From: an uncultured Alistipes sp.
GTDB taxonomy: Bacteria > Bacteroidota > Bacteroidia > Bacteroidales > Rikenellaceae
NCBI GenBank assembly: GCA_900539755.1
Contig: UQDC01000013.1
Coordinates: 1 to 64,000, forward strand
Length of the DNA: 64,000 nt
Direction of reading: 5' to 3'
The notes under the pieces are model-generated. The model searched no databases. It was not told the origin of the DNA and saw nothing but the letters and a program-made list of their open reading frames with translations. This document shows positions 17,171 through 26,597 of this stretch, piece after piece. A program made the translations under genes and the position numbers. The stretch's first letter is position 1, and each line of letters opens with the position of its first letter.

Positions 17171-18511
17171 TTATTTGATTTCCCAGACGCCACCCGGGCC
17201 AAAAATGGCATTTGTCCACTGGTCGATCAGGTTTGTGCGGACGGCGACGTCGAGAATGGTGAATCGGCGGCGGATATGCTGTGCCCGGATTACGCTGGCT
17301 TTCATGCGTTCACGTGAGATGCCGATCTCTTCGGGCAATGTGGGAGCGCCCACGATGCGCAATCGGCGGATTGCCTCGTCGAAAGGCACAATCTGTTTTT
17401 CGAGTCGGGCTTTAATTTCCGGCCAGTTGTTTTTCAACGTGGTGAGTTGCACTCTCAGCTGATCTTTGTCGATATATTTGGCACGAGTCTCTTTGAGTCC
17501 GATTTCCGGGAAGTCGGTACCGGCATACAGCTCCAGGGCGTAGCGTTCGGCTTCGGCCTGGTCTGGCCATGCAGCCACAGCGGCTTCGATATCCAGATTA
17601 ACGATGTCGCTTTTGAGGAACTGTTCGTAGTAGGCGGTTGAGGCCAACAGCCCGATGCTGACCTGAAATCCGTGTGACGGGGTATGGCCATCGGCCATAG
17701 TGTGGTGTTCCATATTCCAGAGGTGGCTGAACTGGTGGTCAGCGCCACTGGCCGGGCGGCTGGATTGGTGAGCTTGCATGGCGAATCCGCCCAACATCAA
17801 TCCTTCGATCAGGGGTTCGATGGTTTCGATGGTTCCACGGCGTACCCCTTCAGGGTCTCCGAGGGCATCCTGCAATCCATCTTGTACGATAGAGAATGCC
17901 CGGTCATCGAGAGGTTCTACCCCCAGGGCGTCAGAGATGATCCAGTCAGCGCCGGCCGGGATTTTGGCGAAGAGGTCGGCGTAACCGCTTGCGGTCATCT
18001 CTTTGGGAGCAGCGGCGATGATTGCGGTGTCGGCCAGCACGCCGAGTGGAGCCGGGCAGGAGAAGGTCTGTTTGGCACCTTCGAAGGTGATTGAGGCACC
18101 GAAAGAGGTATATCCGTCCATGGAGGCAGCAGTTCCTACAACCATATAGCGGCGACCGTTGCGATGAGAGCAGAGTTTGGTCAGGTCATTGATGGTTCCC
18201 GATCCGACAGCCACGGGGATAGCGTTTGTGTTTTTCAGGACAGCGTCGAGCTCTTCGACATAGGTCCATTCCGCATGCAGGTCGGGAGCGGTGAAGATAT
18301 GAGGGGTGTCTTGGGCGACGCCGGCCTCGGTAAGGCTTTTTTGGACATCTTCTCCGGCGACACGGAAGGTGGTTGGGTCGGCTACAATGATGGCACGACA
18401 GCCAGGGAAGAGTTCTTTGAAGAGTTCTCCGGTTTGAGGCAGAATTCCTGCACCAATACGCAGGGCTTTGGTTTCAGTGGCGTGTGCCAATGCATACTCT
18501 ACGCGATTCAT
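17171..18511 (-). CDS. egsA: sn-Glycerol-1-phosphate dehydrogenase (AraM/EgsA family)
   Basis: NAD(P)- and metal-dependent enzyme interconverting dihydroxyacetone phosphate and sn-glycerol-1-phosphate, the enantiomer used in archaeal lipids and in a few bacterial lipids. Nucleotide-binding motifs VGSGTINDLTKL (about 102-113) and GTAASMDGYTSFGA (about 125-138) are present. Metal ligands are expected at the Asp of SGYADLFAK, the His of SGADHQFSHLW and the His of HTPSHGFQVS. 446 residues, about 50 longer than the Bacillus enzyme because of the C-terminal part. It begins a minus-strand set with an organophosphate transporter and, further on, a HAD phosphatase. The pathway is unknown; a degradative role (glycerol-1-phosphate to DHAP) fits the transporter. 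Confidence 0.9.
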   Translation of the reverse strand: MNRVEYALAHATETKALRIGAGILPQTGELFKELFPGCRAIIVADPTTFRVAGEDVQKSLTEAGVAQDTPHIFTAPDLHAEWTYVEELDAVLKNTNAIPVAVGSGTINDLTKLCSHRNGRRYMVVGTAASMDGYTSFGASITFEGAKQTFSCPAPLGVLADTAIIAAAPKEMTASGYADLFAKIPAGADWIISDALGVEPLDDRAFSIVQDGLQDALGDPEGVRRGTIETIEPLIEGLMLGGFAMQAHQSSRPASGADHQFSHLWNMEHHTMADGHTPSHGFQVSIGLLASTAYYEQFLKSDIVNLDIEAAVAAWPDQAEAERYALELYAGTDFPEIGLKETRAKYIDKDQLRVQLTTLKNNWPEIKARLEKQIVPFDEAIRRLRIVGAPTLPEEIGISRERMKASVIRAQHIRRRFTILDVAVRTNLIDQWTNAIFGPGGVWEIK

Positions 18512-18632
18512 ATTGATTTTTGAGTTTTGTTATTTCGTTGAATGGACAATGAAAAGTAGGTTGGAGACACAGCATCGGCACCTGTTGTTGAGAGTGTCGA
18601 TGTGATGTATCTCTTTCTGTTCTTTCGGTTAG

Positions 18633-18640
18633 CAAAGATA
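18633..18640 (-). promoter_or_regulatory. -7 promoter box upstream of the glycerol-1-phosphate dehydrogenase gene
   Basis: Minus strand TATCTTTG matches TAnnTTTG, about 120 bases before the start codon. The -33 element is not clear. The stretch 18660-18950 between the divergent promoters is GT-rich (repeated TTGTTGG words near 18830-18866) and holds no supported gene. Confidence 0.45.
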
Positions 18641-18954
18641 GCGAAACGGATCAAAATATGCGAACAAACCGTTTGAATATCTCCCATTGTTTGGCGTGGT
18701 GGAAAAAGAGACTCTTTTTTTACGAGAGTAGTTGTTGGGTTGTTAAATGTATTGGTTTGGTTTTCAGGTTGGAATATCTTTTGTGTATGATGGAGTTTGT
18801 TGTGATAAGAGGAGTGTGGGGAGGGTGTGTAAGGTTGTTGGTTGTTGTGGGTTGTTGGTTGGAACGATAGAGTCGGTTCGGAGGGTTTGTGCGGGTATGT
18901 AGCGCAGACGGTTTTTACCCTTTGGCTGAATGTTTTGGAGAGAGGGGGTGAAAG

Positions 18955-18986
18955 GTTGTAAATTTCAACTAATCCCTGTAACTTTG
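18955..18986 (+). promoter_or_regulatory. Promoter of the AspT/YidE-type transporter gene
   Basis: TTG at 18956-18958 and TAACTTTG at 18979-18986 are separated by 20 bases, matching the Bacteroidota -33/-7 arrangement. The ATG follows about 60 bases later. Confidence 0.6.
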
Positions 18987-19046
18987 CCGCCTCAAATTGG
19001 ATGCGATCGTAAAGATTGATATTACGGTCATTTTAGTACAATAGAT

Positions 19047-20729
19047 ATGGAGTGGATAAATAGTCTTTTTTTTGGCAATGACGCCTTTTGGGGCGGAGGA
19101 GTAGCCCATTCGGTGTTGATTTTAGCTCTGGTGATTGCCTTGGGCATCATGTTGGGTAAGATCAAGGTGGCAGGTATCTCTCTGGGAGTTACCTGGATTC
19201 TGTTTGTGGGCATCATTTTCAGCCATTTTGGCATGCGCCTCAATGAACACCTGCTCCATTTCATGAAAGAGTTTGGTCTGATCCTGTTTGTCTATTCGAT
19301 CGGTTTGCAAGTTGGCCCCGGTTTTTTCTCGTCGTTTAAAAAGGGCGGAATCCGGCTCAATCTGTTGGCCATTATGATTGTAGCGGCAGGTGTTTTGACA
19401 ACATTTGTCATCTATTTGTGTACCGGTCTGCCTGTTACGACCATGGTGGGTATTCTCTCCGGAGCGGTGACCAATACTCCGGGATTGGGAGCGGCCCAGC
19501 AGGCATACAGCGACATGACGGGGATTGATTCTCCGGATATTGCTTTGGGATATGCGGTAGCCTATCCGCTGGGTGTGATTGGAATCATTGTGACGATGAT
19601 CGTTTTACGCAAGATCTTCCGGATCAACCTGGCCAAGGAGGAGCAGAAGGCTCTCGACACCATGGATGTTCATCATGATTCGGTTGCACAGCCCCACTCA
19701 TTGAGTGTAGGAAATCCGGCGGTTGAGGGAAAGAGCATCAGCGAGGTGCAGAGTTTGGTGAATCGTGATTTTGTGATCTCTCGGGTACGTCGGGTGGACG
19801 GCAAGATTGAGATTGCGGACGACAATTCGATCCTTCATGTCGGGGATCAGATTCTGGTGGTTTCGACTCCTCGGGATATTGCAGCGGTCATTGCTTTCAT
19901 CGGTAAGGAGGTTGAGGTTGAGTGGGAACAACTGGACAAGCGTCTCATTTCCCGCCGTATTTTGATTACCAAGCCGGAGTTGAACGGCAAGTCTTTGGCT
20001 CAGCTTAAACTTCATGGTGGTTTTGGTGTCAGCATTACGCGGGTGAATCGTGCGGGCGTGGATCTGATAGCTCATCCCTCATTGCGGTTGCAGATGGGTG
20101 ACCGGGTGACGGTGGTAGGTACCGAGGTGTCGATCGCCAATGTCGAAAAGGTGTTGGGCAACTCGATGAAACGTTTGAATGCCCCCAATTTGATCCCGAT
20201 CTTTATTGGTATTGTGTTGGGTGTGATATTGGGAAGCCTGCCGTTTACCTTCCCGGGTATTCCGCAGCCTGTCAAATTGGGTTTGGCTGGAGGCCCTCTA
20301 ATTGTTTCGATTCTGATTAGCCGTTTCGGACCGAAATTCAAATTGGTGACCTATACGACGATGAGTGCCAACCTGATGTTGCGTGAGGTCGGTATTGCGC
20401 TCTTCTTGGCCTGTGTGGGTTTGGGAGCGGGAGCTGAGTTTGTCGATACCATTATTTACGGCGGAGGTTACGCCTGGATCGGGTACGGAGCGATTGTAAC
20501 GGTATTGCCTCTGTTGATTGTAGGAATTATTGGTCGCATCTGGTTTAAGGTGGACTATTTGACCTTGATTGGTGTAATGGCAGGTGCGACGACCGATCCC
20601 CCCGCATTGGCCTATTCGAATGATTTGTCAGACAGCGATATTCCTTCGGTTGGATACGCTACGGTATATCCGCTCACGATGTTTTTGCGAGTGTTGACGG
20701 CCCAACTCTTTATTCTGTTTTTAGCATAG
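19047..20729 (+). CDS. Putative transporter, AspT/YidE/YbjL family with two TrkA-C domains
   Basis: Inner-membrane protein of the aspartate:alanine exchanger superfamily. Two duplicated membrane halves (about 1-190 and 375-560) each contain the paired motif, [15 protein letters not shown] in the first and [20 protein letters not shown] ([18 protein letters not shown]) in the second. Between them are two RCK-C/TrkA-C regulatory domains: [15 protein letters not shown]... ending [13 protein letters not shown], and [19 protein letters not shown] ending [13 protein letters not shown]. 560 residues, the usual length. The substrate is unknown for this branch (YidE/YbjL); acidic amino acid or dicarboxylate exchange is the family precedent. 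Monocistronic, own promoter at 18955, probably ending at the terminator at 21096. Confidence 0.87.
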   Translation: MEWINSLFFGNDAFWGGGVAHSVLILALVIALGIMLGKIKVAGISLGVTWILFVGIIFSHFGMRLNEHLLHFMKEFGLILFVYSIGLQVGPGFFSSFKKGGIRLNLLAIMIVAAGVLTTFVIYLCTGLPVTTMVGILSGAVTNTPGLGAAQQAYSDMTGIDSPDIALGYAVAYPLGVIGIIVTMIVLRKIFRINLAKEEQKALDTMDVHHDSVAQPHSLSVGNPAVEGKSISEVQSLVNRDFVISRVRRVDGKIEIADDNSILHVGDQILVVSTPRDIAAVIAFIGKEVEVEWEQLDKRLISRRILITKPELNGKSLAQLKLHGGFGVSITRVNRAGVDLIAHPSLRLQMGDRVTVVGTEVSIANVEKVLGNSMKRLNAPNLIPIFIGIVLGVILGSLPFTFPGIPQPVKLGLAGGPLIVSILISRFGPKFKLVTYTTMSANLMLREVGIALFLACVGLGAGAEFVDTIIYGGGYAWIGYGAIVTVLPLLIVGIIGRIWFKVDYLTLIGVMAGATTDPPALAYSNDLSDSDIPSVGYATVYPLTMFLRVLTAQLFILFLA

Positions 20730-21095
20730 ATACATTGTCTGTAATCTGTATTGCTAGTTTTTTGTGTCGGGAATCAAGCAATATGTTGCGCCCGATTCAG
20801 ATAAGTGATGAGCATGGACTTGTGTTGTGAGAATATGGGATAGAAGTGCTATGTTCAGTTCTTTGCGGCAATGGTTTATTGATATTGGTGTCTTACGTTT
20901 CAACAATCTATAGGGGTGTCGTTTCCTATTTGGTGACTCAAACAATATGTATGGGGCAGATTGTCGAGCGTAGCCTTAACTTAGTTCAAAAAAATGGTGG
21001 AACAGTTTGATTGTCGATAACATAAAGAAGTTCCTATAATGCAGTTTTGGCTTGATTTTGGGCCTGTTTTAGTGAAAATGCACGCTTGTCAATAT
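20730..21095. other. Intergenic spacer, no gene seen
   Basis: No frame here resembles a protein family, and no promoter or IR is convincing. A 63-codon minus-strand frame (20754-20945) has no recognisable features. The spacer ends in the terminator hairpin at 21096. Confidence 0.4.
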
Positions 21096-21131
21096 AAAAA
21101 AAGGAGAGCTCATACAGCTCTCCTCTTTTTA
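21096..21131. terminator. Bidirectional rho-independent terminator
   Basis: GGAGAGCT pairs with AGCTCTCC across CATAC. On the plus strand TCTTTTT follows; on the minus strand TTTTTTTAT follows. It serves the phosphoesterase gene ending at 21149 and probably the transporter gene from the other side. Confidence 0.85.
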
Positions 21132-21148
21132 TGTTTCGTTGTCATGCA

Positions 21149-23479
21149 TTACTGCTGAGCAAAATTCCAGTCGTTGCTGGGAATGATTTCGGATGAACTG
21201 GCTACATATTCGTTGCCATATGGGTCCACTGCTTTAATTGTAATTTCAGCTTTAGGATCAGTCGGTTGATAGTAGTAGAGGTGGTTGATTCTGATGTATG
21301 AATTGTTAGGTCCCCAGAATCCGCTTTGTCCTTGTACTCCGCAATGGTATCCTGTTGCATAGGCATCACGAATGATCGGTTTACCTTTTGTCAGTTCCAC
21401 GCCTTGAGCCGATTCTCCTTCGTAAGCATAGATTCGCCAGGAATCGTTGGCATTATATACATTGGCGATAATAATATTTTTGCCAGTAGGCAAACCGAGG
21501 TCTTGGGCAAATGAATATCCTTTGAAATCATCGTCAGCTTTGAACAGGCTCATCTGTTTGGATCTGTTATATTCAGTTGCTTTGAAGTAAGACTCTTTCC
21601 CGAATCCAGTTCCTTCAACGGCATAGACGTAGTATCCGTTAGGGGTAGTGTCCAGATTGATATACGAAGACCATAAAGAGCCGCATGAAGCAGCGTGGAT
21701 GTACTCATGAGCATTGATTGGGGTGGTGAAATCCGCATAATCGGCGAAGTGAGAATGTCCGCTAAACAACACAACGTTTTGATAACCGGTCAGCAGAGAT
21801 AAAATTGCTTGATAGTTTGCAGCATCGGAGTAAGCTAAAGGAATATGATAGCTGATAACAATCATTTTGTCTTTAGGAACGTAGCTCAAATCTTGTTGCA
21901 ACCATTTGACCTGCTCATCAGAGAATGATACAGAACTGAGGTCGTTTGCGACATTGTCCAAAGCGATGTAGTGGACGTTGCCTCTGTTGAATGAGTAGTA
22001 TCGAGGTCCCCACACATTTTCCCATTCAGCCATATCGGTAGCGCTAAAGCCCCAACTTGTTCCTGTTTTGTCATGATTTCCGATGACTGAAAATACTTTC
22101 ATGGGGATTGCTCCGATTGCTTCACGAACTTGTAGATGTAACCCGTTTGATGGAGCGTCGATTTCATCGCCCATGCACATTCCATAGACCGGTCCGCTGA
22201 TTGATCCTACGGTTTTGTTTAGATCAGCCAATGTTTCGTTTTTGAATCGGTTGAACGAGTAGGTGAGCGTACTTCCCGACACACCCGGCACACCTCTTCC
22301 TGCCAAAATTTGCGGATCGCCCAACACGATCATTGTGTGGTTGATTTCAGGACCACCGGGTAGTTTTGTCAATGAAAAGTCATATCTGTAGTTTTTAGTC
22401 AGTTGAGTGTAGATCCGGGCCGAATTGTCCGTTGCAGAGTTGGTTGGAATTTCACAGTCAGCTGGTGCGGAGAAGTAGACAAATTTGGCATTGGAGTTAC
22501 GCTTCATGGCATACAGGCCGTTGGTTCCGGTAGTTGTACAGGTGTAGCCGTCACTGACCACAACATCAGCGATGGGGTTACCGTTTTCGTCCCTGATGAA
22601 ACCGTACAGATCGACATTTTTGCCGATATGGGTGATGTTGGTTGCTGCAATTTCCGTGACGTTCAGACCGGTTTGTACGGTGAGGTCGCCAATCTCAGCT
22701 TCATACAACTCATCATCGCTCATGGTGATCATGGCTTTTACTCCGGTTACCGTATTGGGATATAGTGTCGTGTAGATAATAGCAGTCCCATTTGTGATTT
22801 GCATGGGTGAGGTAGGAGTAATCTCAATTCCCCCGTCAGTGCTACCTTCCAGTTCGCCGGTCGTAGCGTTCAATGTGACGTTACTGTATAGTCCTTCGCC
22901 GGTAAGCGAGATTTTTTTGATGCTACCGGTTAAAGAGGCAGGAAAAGCAAAAGTAAGTTTGGTAGTCGCCGATTTGTAATTGTATGAGATGTTGGTTGCA
23001 GCGCCTTCAGTATATGTGCCTTGTCCATAGAGAATGGCGCATTTGTATAGACCGTTTGCGCTACCGTCCTGGCTACTCAGGTTGAAGGTTATTGATGTGC
23101 CTGATTCGCTTAGAGCAGTGTTTTTGACAAACGAATATAGCTTGGCTCCTGCGGATACGGATGCTGAGAGTTGTCCTGAAAAGGTTGCTTGGTGTTTGTC
23201 TGATTCGTTAGGATATTTTTCAAAGTTCAGCGACCCTTTGGCTGAGGATCCGCCATTGATTGCATAAACATTAATTACATCAGATGCTTGCCATCCCGCT
23301 ATTAACCCTTTATCGGATTGATCGTTTGGGGTGAAACTTATTTTGGTTGTGATATCCGGCAGCTGTGCCAAAATACTGATATTCGTTCCCTCATCGGGCG
23401 GTGGAGTAGGGTTGTCGGATGAAGAGCAATTTGTAAGTGTTGCTAACAACGTAGCGCAGATTAACAGTTCTTTTTTCAT
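21149..23479 (-). CDS. Calcineurin-like metallophosphoesterase lipoprotein with N-terminal fimbrillin-like domain
   Basis: Surface or periplasmic lipoprotein (LLATLTNC, Cys18) of 776 residues. Residues about 35-285 form a Ser/Thr-rich beta domain like the fimbrillin-type domains common in Bacteroidales. About 290-375 is a carboxypeptidase-regulatory-like fold (VDLYGFIRDENGNPIADVVV). The metallophosphoesterase domain (about 385-600) has VLGDPQI, CMGDEIDA, VIGNHDKTG, ISYHIPL and LFSGHSHF, i.e. all five metal-binding blocks, with GDPQ replacing the usual GDxH as in the Bacteroidetes subfamily with dedicated N and C domains. The rest is the C-terminal domain of that subfamily. Substrate unknown; phosphodiester or phosphomonoester. 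A minus-strand TAACTTTG lies 55 bases upstream. Confidence 0.85.
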   Translation of the reverse strand: MKKELLICATLLATLTNCSSSDNPTPPPDEGTNISILAQLPDITTKISFTPNDQSDKGLIAGWQASDVINVYAINGGSSAKGSLNFEKYPNESDKHQATFSGQLSASVSAGAKLYSFVKNTALSESGTSITFNLSSQDGSANGLYKCAILYGQGTYTEGAATNISYNYKSATTKLTFAFPASLTGSIKKISLTGEGLYSNVTLNATTGELEGSTDGGIEITPTSPMQITNGTAIIYTTLYPNTVTGVKAMITMSDDELYEAEIGDLTVQTGLNVTEIAATNITHIGKNVDLYGFIRDENGNPIADVVVSDGYTCTTTGTNGLYAMKRNSNAKFVYFSAPADCEIPTNSATDNSARIYTQLTKNYRYDFSLTKLPGGPEINHTMIVLGDPQILAGRGVPGVSGSTLTYSFNRFKNETLADLNKTVGSISGPVYGMCMGDEIDAPSNGLHLQVREAIGAIPMKVFSVIGNHDKTGTSWGFSATDMAEWENVWGPRYYSFNRGNVHYIALDNVANDLSSVSFSDEQVKWLQQDLSYVPKDKMIVISYHIPLAYSDAANYQAILSLLTGYQNVVLFSGHSHFADYADFTTPINAHEYIHAASCGSLWSSYINLDTTPNGYYVYAVEGTGFGKESYFKATEYNRSKQMSLFKADDDFKGYSFAQDLGLPTGKNIIIANVYNANDSWRIYAYEGESAQGVELTKGKPIIRDAYATGYHCGVQGQSGFWGPNNSYIRINHLYYYQPTDPKAEITIKAVDPYGNEYVASSSEIIPSNDWNFAQQ

Positions 23480-23533
23480 AATCATTTAGGTTGTTTGGTT
23501 AGAGATTTAATTATTATGTAAGTTGAGTCTTTT

Positions 23534-23541
23534 CAAAGTTA
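23534..23541 (-). promoter_or_regulatory. -7 promoter box of the phosphoesterase lipoprotein gene
   Basis: TAACTTTG on the minus strand, 55 bases upstream of the chosen start codon. No clear -33. Confidence 0.45.
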
Positions 23542-23711
23542 GTAATTAAGTTGTATGGTTATACCATTTTTTTTGTTCTAATTAGCTTAAAGCTTATGGC
23601 ATTACATGAATTGCATTTATAATGCATGTGTTTTATGGTGTTAACAAAAAAGTAGTTGGTTCCCTCTGTTCCTATGCCATTTCGGAAAAAGTCTGAATGA
23701 TGACAGATTTT

Positions 23712-23742
23712 TTGTAAAAAAACATAATGTCTTTATATTTGC
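23712..23742 (+). promoter_or_regulatory. Promoter of the tetR-ABC exporter operon
   Basis: TTTG at 23712-23715 and TATATTTG at 23735-23742 with 19 bases between them: a near-perfect Bacteroidota promoter. The transcript would start about 25 bases before the tetR ATG, so the inverted repeats at 23744-23773 lie in the initiation region. Confidence 0.7.
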
Positions 23743-23743
23743 A

Positions 23744-23773
23744 TTAACAGAATTGTTAGATAAAATTGTTAAT
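23744..23773 (+). promoter_or_regulatory. Candidate TetR operator (inverted repeats between promoter and ATG)
   Basis: TAACA-GAAT-TGTTA (23746-23759) is a compact inverted repeat, and the outer ATTAACA (23744-23750) also pairs with TGTTAAT (23767-23773), giving three similar half sites. Placement directly after the -7 box suits autorepression by the TetR protein encoded immediately downstream. Confidence 0.5.
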
Positions 23774-23774
23774 T

Positions 23775-24410
23775 ATGGTTGAATCATCTGATAATACGAA
23801 GATTAGTAAGGAAAAAGCGATTCTCGAGGCTGCAGAACGGGAATTTTTGACCAAGGGCTTTGCCGGCGCGAGAACGGTTTCGATAGCGGAAGCGGCTGGT
23901 GTGACCCATGCCATGTTGCACTACTATTTTAGGACGAAGGAGCATCTGTTTGAACGTATTTTGGATGATAAGATGCGTATAATGGGAGAGTCGGTATTGT
24001 CGGCTTTTGGTCGGCCAGGTTTGCCTCTTGAGGAGCGTATTCGTGGAGGAGTTGAGCAGCATTTTGATTTTATAGCGGATAATCCTGATCTGCCTCGCTT
24101 TATTGTCAATGAGGTGTTTTCTCATCCGGAGCGTTACGCAGCGATGCAAACGAGATTATCGTTTATGGCCAATCGATTGGTTTTGGATTTACAACGTGAG
24201 TTGGATGCGGCAGCTGCGCGAGGAGAGTTGGAGACATTAGATGTACGCATGTTGATACTTGATATTATATCGCTCAATATTTTCCCATTCATAGCTTATC
24301 CGATTATTGAACCGGTATTGGGATATGCTGCAGAGGGTCGAGAGCAGTTTTTTGCGCAACGACGCAAAGAGCATGTAGAGGTGATCTTACGAAGAATAAA
24401 AAAGGCATAA
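23775..24410 (+). CDS. TetR/AcrR-family transcriptional regulator
   Basis: 211 residues. The N-terminal HTH (about 12-58) shows the family pattern KEKAILEAAEREFLTKGFAG, VSIAEAAGVTHAMLHYYFRTKEHLFERIL; the rest is an all-helical ligand-binding domain. I use the ATG at 23775; a TTG three codons upstream lies in the operator region. It heads an operon: its stop overlaps the ATG of the TolC gene by one base, and a further adaptor, two ATPases and two permeases follow. By analogy with E. coli CecR (YbiH), which precedes ybhGFSR, it likely represses the exporter and itself; ligand unknown. Confidence 0.9.
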   Translation: MVESSDNTKISKEKAILEAAEREFLTKGFAGARTVSIAEAAGVTHAMLHYYFRTKEHLFERILDDKMRIMGESVLSAFGRPGLPLEERIRGGVEQHFDFIADNPDLPRFIVNEVFSHPERYAAMQTRLSFMANRLVLDLQRELDAAAARGELETLDVRMLILDIISLNIFPFIAYPIIEPVLGYAAEGREQFFAQRRKEHVEVILRRIKKA

Positions 24411-25690
24411 TGATGAAACGTTGGGTTGTTATTGGGTTATTGGGTGTGCTGATTGGAGTCCCGTCGTGGGCTCAGACCTTGGAAGCGTGCCAGCAGTTGG
24501 CGTGCGACCACTATCCAGAGATTCGGCAGTATGATTTGATTCGGCAGTCCGAACAGTACGATTTGTCGAATGCAGCACGCAGTTGGTTGCCGCAGGTTTC
24601 GTTTTCGGCTCAGGCGACCTGGCAAAACAGGGTTCCGGAATTTCCTTCGGCACTTTCCGGTATGCTTGACCAGGCGGGTGTGTCGTTGCGTGGTCTTGAC
24701 AAGGATCAGTACAAGGTTGCTTTGGAGGTAAATCAAACGATTTGGGATGGAGGTCAGTCTCAGGCCGACCGTCGTGTGATTGAGGCTACGGCAGATGAGC
24801 ACCGTCAGGCTACGGAGGTGGATTTGTATGCTGTAAAGGGTCGGGTCAATGATCTCTATTTTGGCATTCTGCTTTTGGAGGAGCGGTTGGGTCAGACCGA
24901 TTTGACGATTGCTTTGTTGCAGAGCAATTTGGATAAGGTTCGCTCTTTGGTCACAAATGGAGTTGCCATGCAAACGGATGCGGATGCCGTTGAGGCGGAA
25001 TTGTTGTCCGTACAGCAGCAGCGAGTTCAGATTGAGGCGTCTCGAGAGAGCTATCGTCGGATGCTGGAGTTGTTTATAGGGCAACGGTTGGCGGAGCGAT
25101 TGGAGCGTCCGGAGCTGGTGGAGGCGGTTTCGGGAGAGTCTGCTCGTCCGGAGTTGGCTTGGATCGATGCGCAGCAGGAGCGGTTGGCGGCGCAGGAGTT
25201 GTCGGTAAAATCGGCCACACGTCCCCGTTTTGGTGTCTTTGCACAGGGATATTATGGCTATCCCGGGCTGGATTATTTTGCCGGTATGGTATCGACCGAT
25301 TGGACTTGGAATGCCTTGATCGGGGTGAAGATGTCTTGGAATTTCGGAGCCTATTATACGAAGAAAAACAGGCTTTCTAACCTGCGTGTTGCCAAGCAGC
25401 AGCTCGATATTCAGCGGGATGTGTTCCTTTTTAATACCGATTTGCAGGTAGCGGAGGAGCAGGGGAACATCTCCCGGTTGCGTCGGGCATTGGCGGATGA
25501 TGATCGGATAGTGGCTTTGCGTCGTTCGGTGCGTGAGGCGGCCGAATCCAAGTTACGCAACGGAGTGATCGATACGAATGATCTGTTGCGTAAGATTACC
25601 GATGAGGCTTCGGCCCGTTCCGCCCGTTCGCTTCGTGAAGTGGAGTTATTGAAGGCAATTTATGAATTGAAATATACGATTAACAGATAA
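24410..25690 (+). CDS. TolC-family outer-membrane efflux protein
   Basis: Outer-membrane factor for the ABC exporter encoded downstream. Signal peptide MMKRWVVIGLLGVLIGVPSWA followed by Q; no lipobox, unlike the outer-membrane factor of the RND set at 12838. Two long helical repeats with Gln/Ala-rich heptads, LPQVSFSAQATWQ (strand region of the first repeat) and VLLGVKMSWNFGAYYTKKNRL-like strand in the second (ALIGVKMSWNFGAYYTKK). 426 residues, short end of the family range. Translationally linked to tetR (TAATG) and 14 bases ahead of the adaptor ATG. Confidence 0.87.
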   Translation: MMKRWVVIGLLGVLIGVPSWAQTLEACQQLACDHYPEIRQYDLIRQSEQYDLSNAARSWLPQVSFSAQATWQNRVPEFPSALSGMLDQAGVSLRGLDKDQYKVALEVNQTIWDGGQSQADRRVIEATADEHRQATEVDLYAVKGRVNDLYFGILLLEERLGQTDLTIALLQSNLDKVRSLVTNGVAMQTDADAVEAELLSVQQQRVQIEASRESYRRMLELFIGQRLAERLERPELVEAVSGESARPELAWIDAQQERLAAQELSVKSATRPRFGVFAQGYYGYPGLDYFAGMVSTDWTWNALIGVKMSWNFGAYYTKKNRLSNLRVAKQQLDIQRDVFLFNTDLQVAEEQGNISRLRRALADDDRIVALRRSVREAAESKLRNGVIDTNDLLRKITDEASARSARSLREVELLKAIYELKYTINR

Positions 25691-25704
25691 AATTGATTCA
25701 AGAG

Positions 25705-26592
25705 ATGAAAAGGATATGGTGTTATGGGTTGCTCTCTTTGCTGGCCGTAGGATGTGGCAACAGAGATGATTTCGATGCGACGGGAACATTTGAGGCGACT
25801 GAAGTGACCGTTTCGGCTGAGGCCAATGGACGTATTCTCTGTTTTGATGTGGAGGAGGGGGATTCGGTTGAGGCAGCGGTTCCGGTAGGAGCGATTGATA
25901 CGGTTCAGCTCTATTTGCAGAAGTTGCAGTTGGAGCGGCAGGTGGCTTCGGCTCGCAGCAGTCGTCCGGATGTCCGCAAACAGGCCACTGCTTTGCGTGA
26001 GCAGATTGCACAGCAGCAGACAGAGCGTCGTCGGGTGGAAAATTTGCTCAAGGATGGAGCGGCAACCACCAAGCAGTTGGATGATATTGACGCACAGTTG
26101 AAGATTTTGCAGGGCCAGTTGGATGCTTTGCTTTCTACGCTGCACAACAATCTGGCCTCCATTGATGAGAACTCTTCGGCCATCGAGTTGCAGATTGCCC
26201 AGATTGAGGATAGGTTGTCGAAATGCCGCATTGTGTCGCCTGTAGGCGGAACTGTTTTGGCGAAATATGCTGAGGCGGGTGAGTTGGCGGCAGTAGGGCG
26301 TCCTTTGATGAAGGTGGCCGATTTGGGTCAGGTCTATTTACGGGCCTATTTCACATCGGAGCAGTTGTCCTCTTTGCGGCTGGGGCAGCAGGTGACGGTA
26401 ACGGCAGATTTTGGCGGGGATGAACGGATTGATTATCCGGGTCGGATTACCTGGATTGCCTCGGAGAGTGAATTTACGCCGAAGAGTATCCAGACCCGAA
26501 ATTCGAGGGCCAATTTGGTTTATGCCGTCAAGATTGCGGTGAAAAATGATGGACGTTTGAAACTGGGCCTCTATGGGGAGGTGAAACTTTGA
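25705..26592 (+). CDS. HlyD-family periplasmic adaptor lipoprotein (YbhG-like)
   Basis: Adaptor joining the ABC-2 transporter to the TolC protein. Lipoprotein signal GLLSLLAVGC. Lipoyl half 1 (TEVTVSAEANGRILCFDVEEGDSVEA), then an extended helical hairpin with two Gln/Arg-rich helices (about 65-155), lipoyl half 2 (CRIVSPVGGTVLAKYAEAGELAAVG) and a beta-barrel (VYLRAYFTSEQLSSLRLGQQV). 295 residues, like YbhG. Start at ATG 25705; an upstream in-frame TTG at 25693 is unlikely. Third gene of the operon, its stop 5 bases before the first ATPase ATG. Confidence 0.88.
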   Translation: MKRIWCYGLLSLLAVGCGNRDDFDATGTFEATEVTVSAEANGRILCFDVEEGDSVEAAVPVGAIDTVQLYLQKLQLERQVASARSSRPDVRKQATALREQIAQQQTERRRVENLLKDGAATTKQLDDIDAQLKILQGQLDALLSTLHNNLASIDENSSAIELQIAQIEDRLSKCRIVSPVGGTVLAKYAEAGELAAVGRPLMKVADLGQVYLRAYFTSEQLSSLRLGQQVTVTADFGGDERIDYPGRITWIASESEFTPKSIQTRNSRANLVYAVKIAVKNDGRLKLGLYGEVKL

Positions 26593-26597
26593 GAGAG

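Noticed and set aside
18978..18987. GTAACTTTGC as a second DOT-type attachment site
   Set aside because: It is explained as the -7 box of the transporter promoter; there is no integrase or element boundary nearby. The same holds for GTACTTTTGC at 54556.
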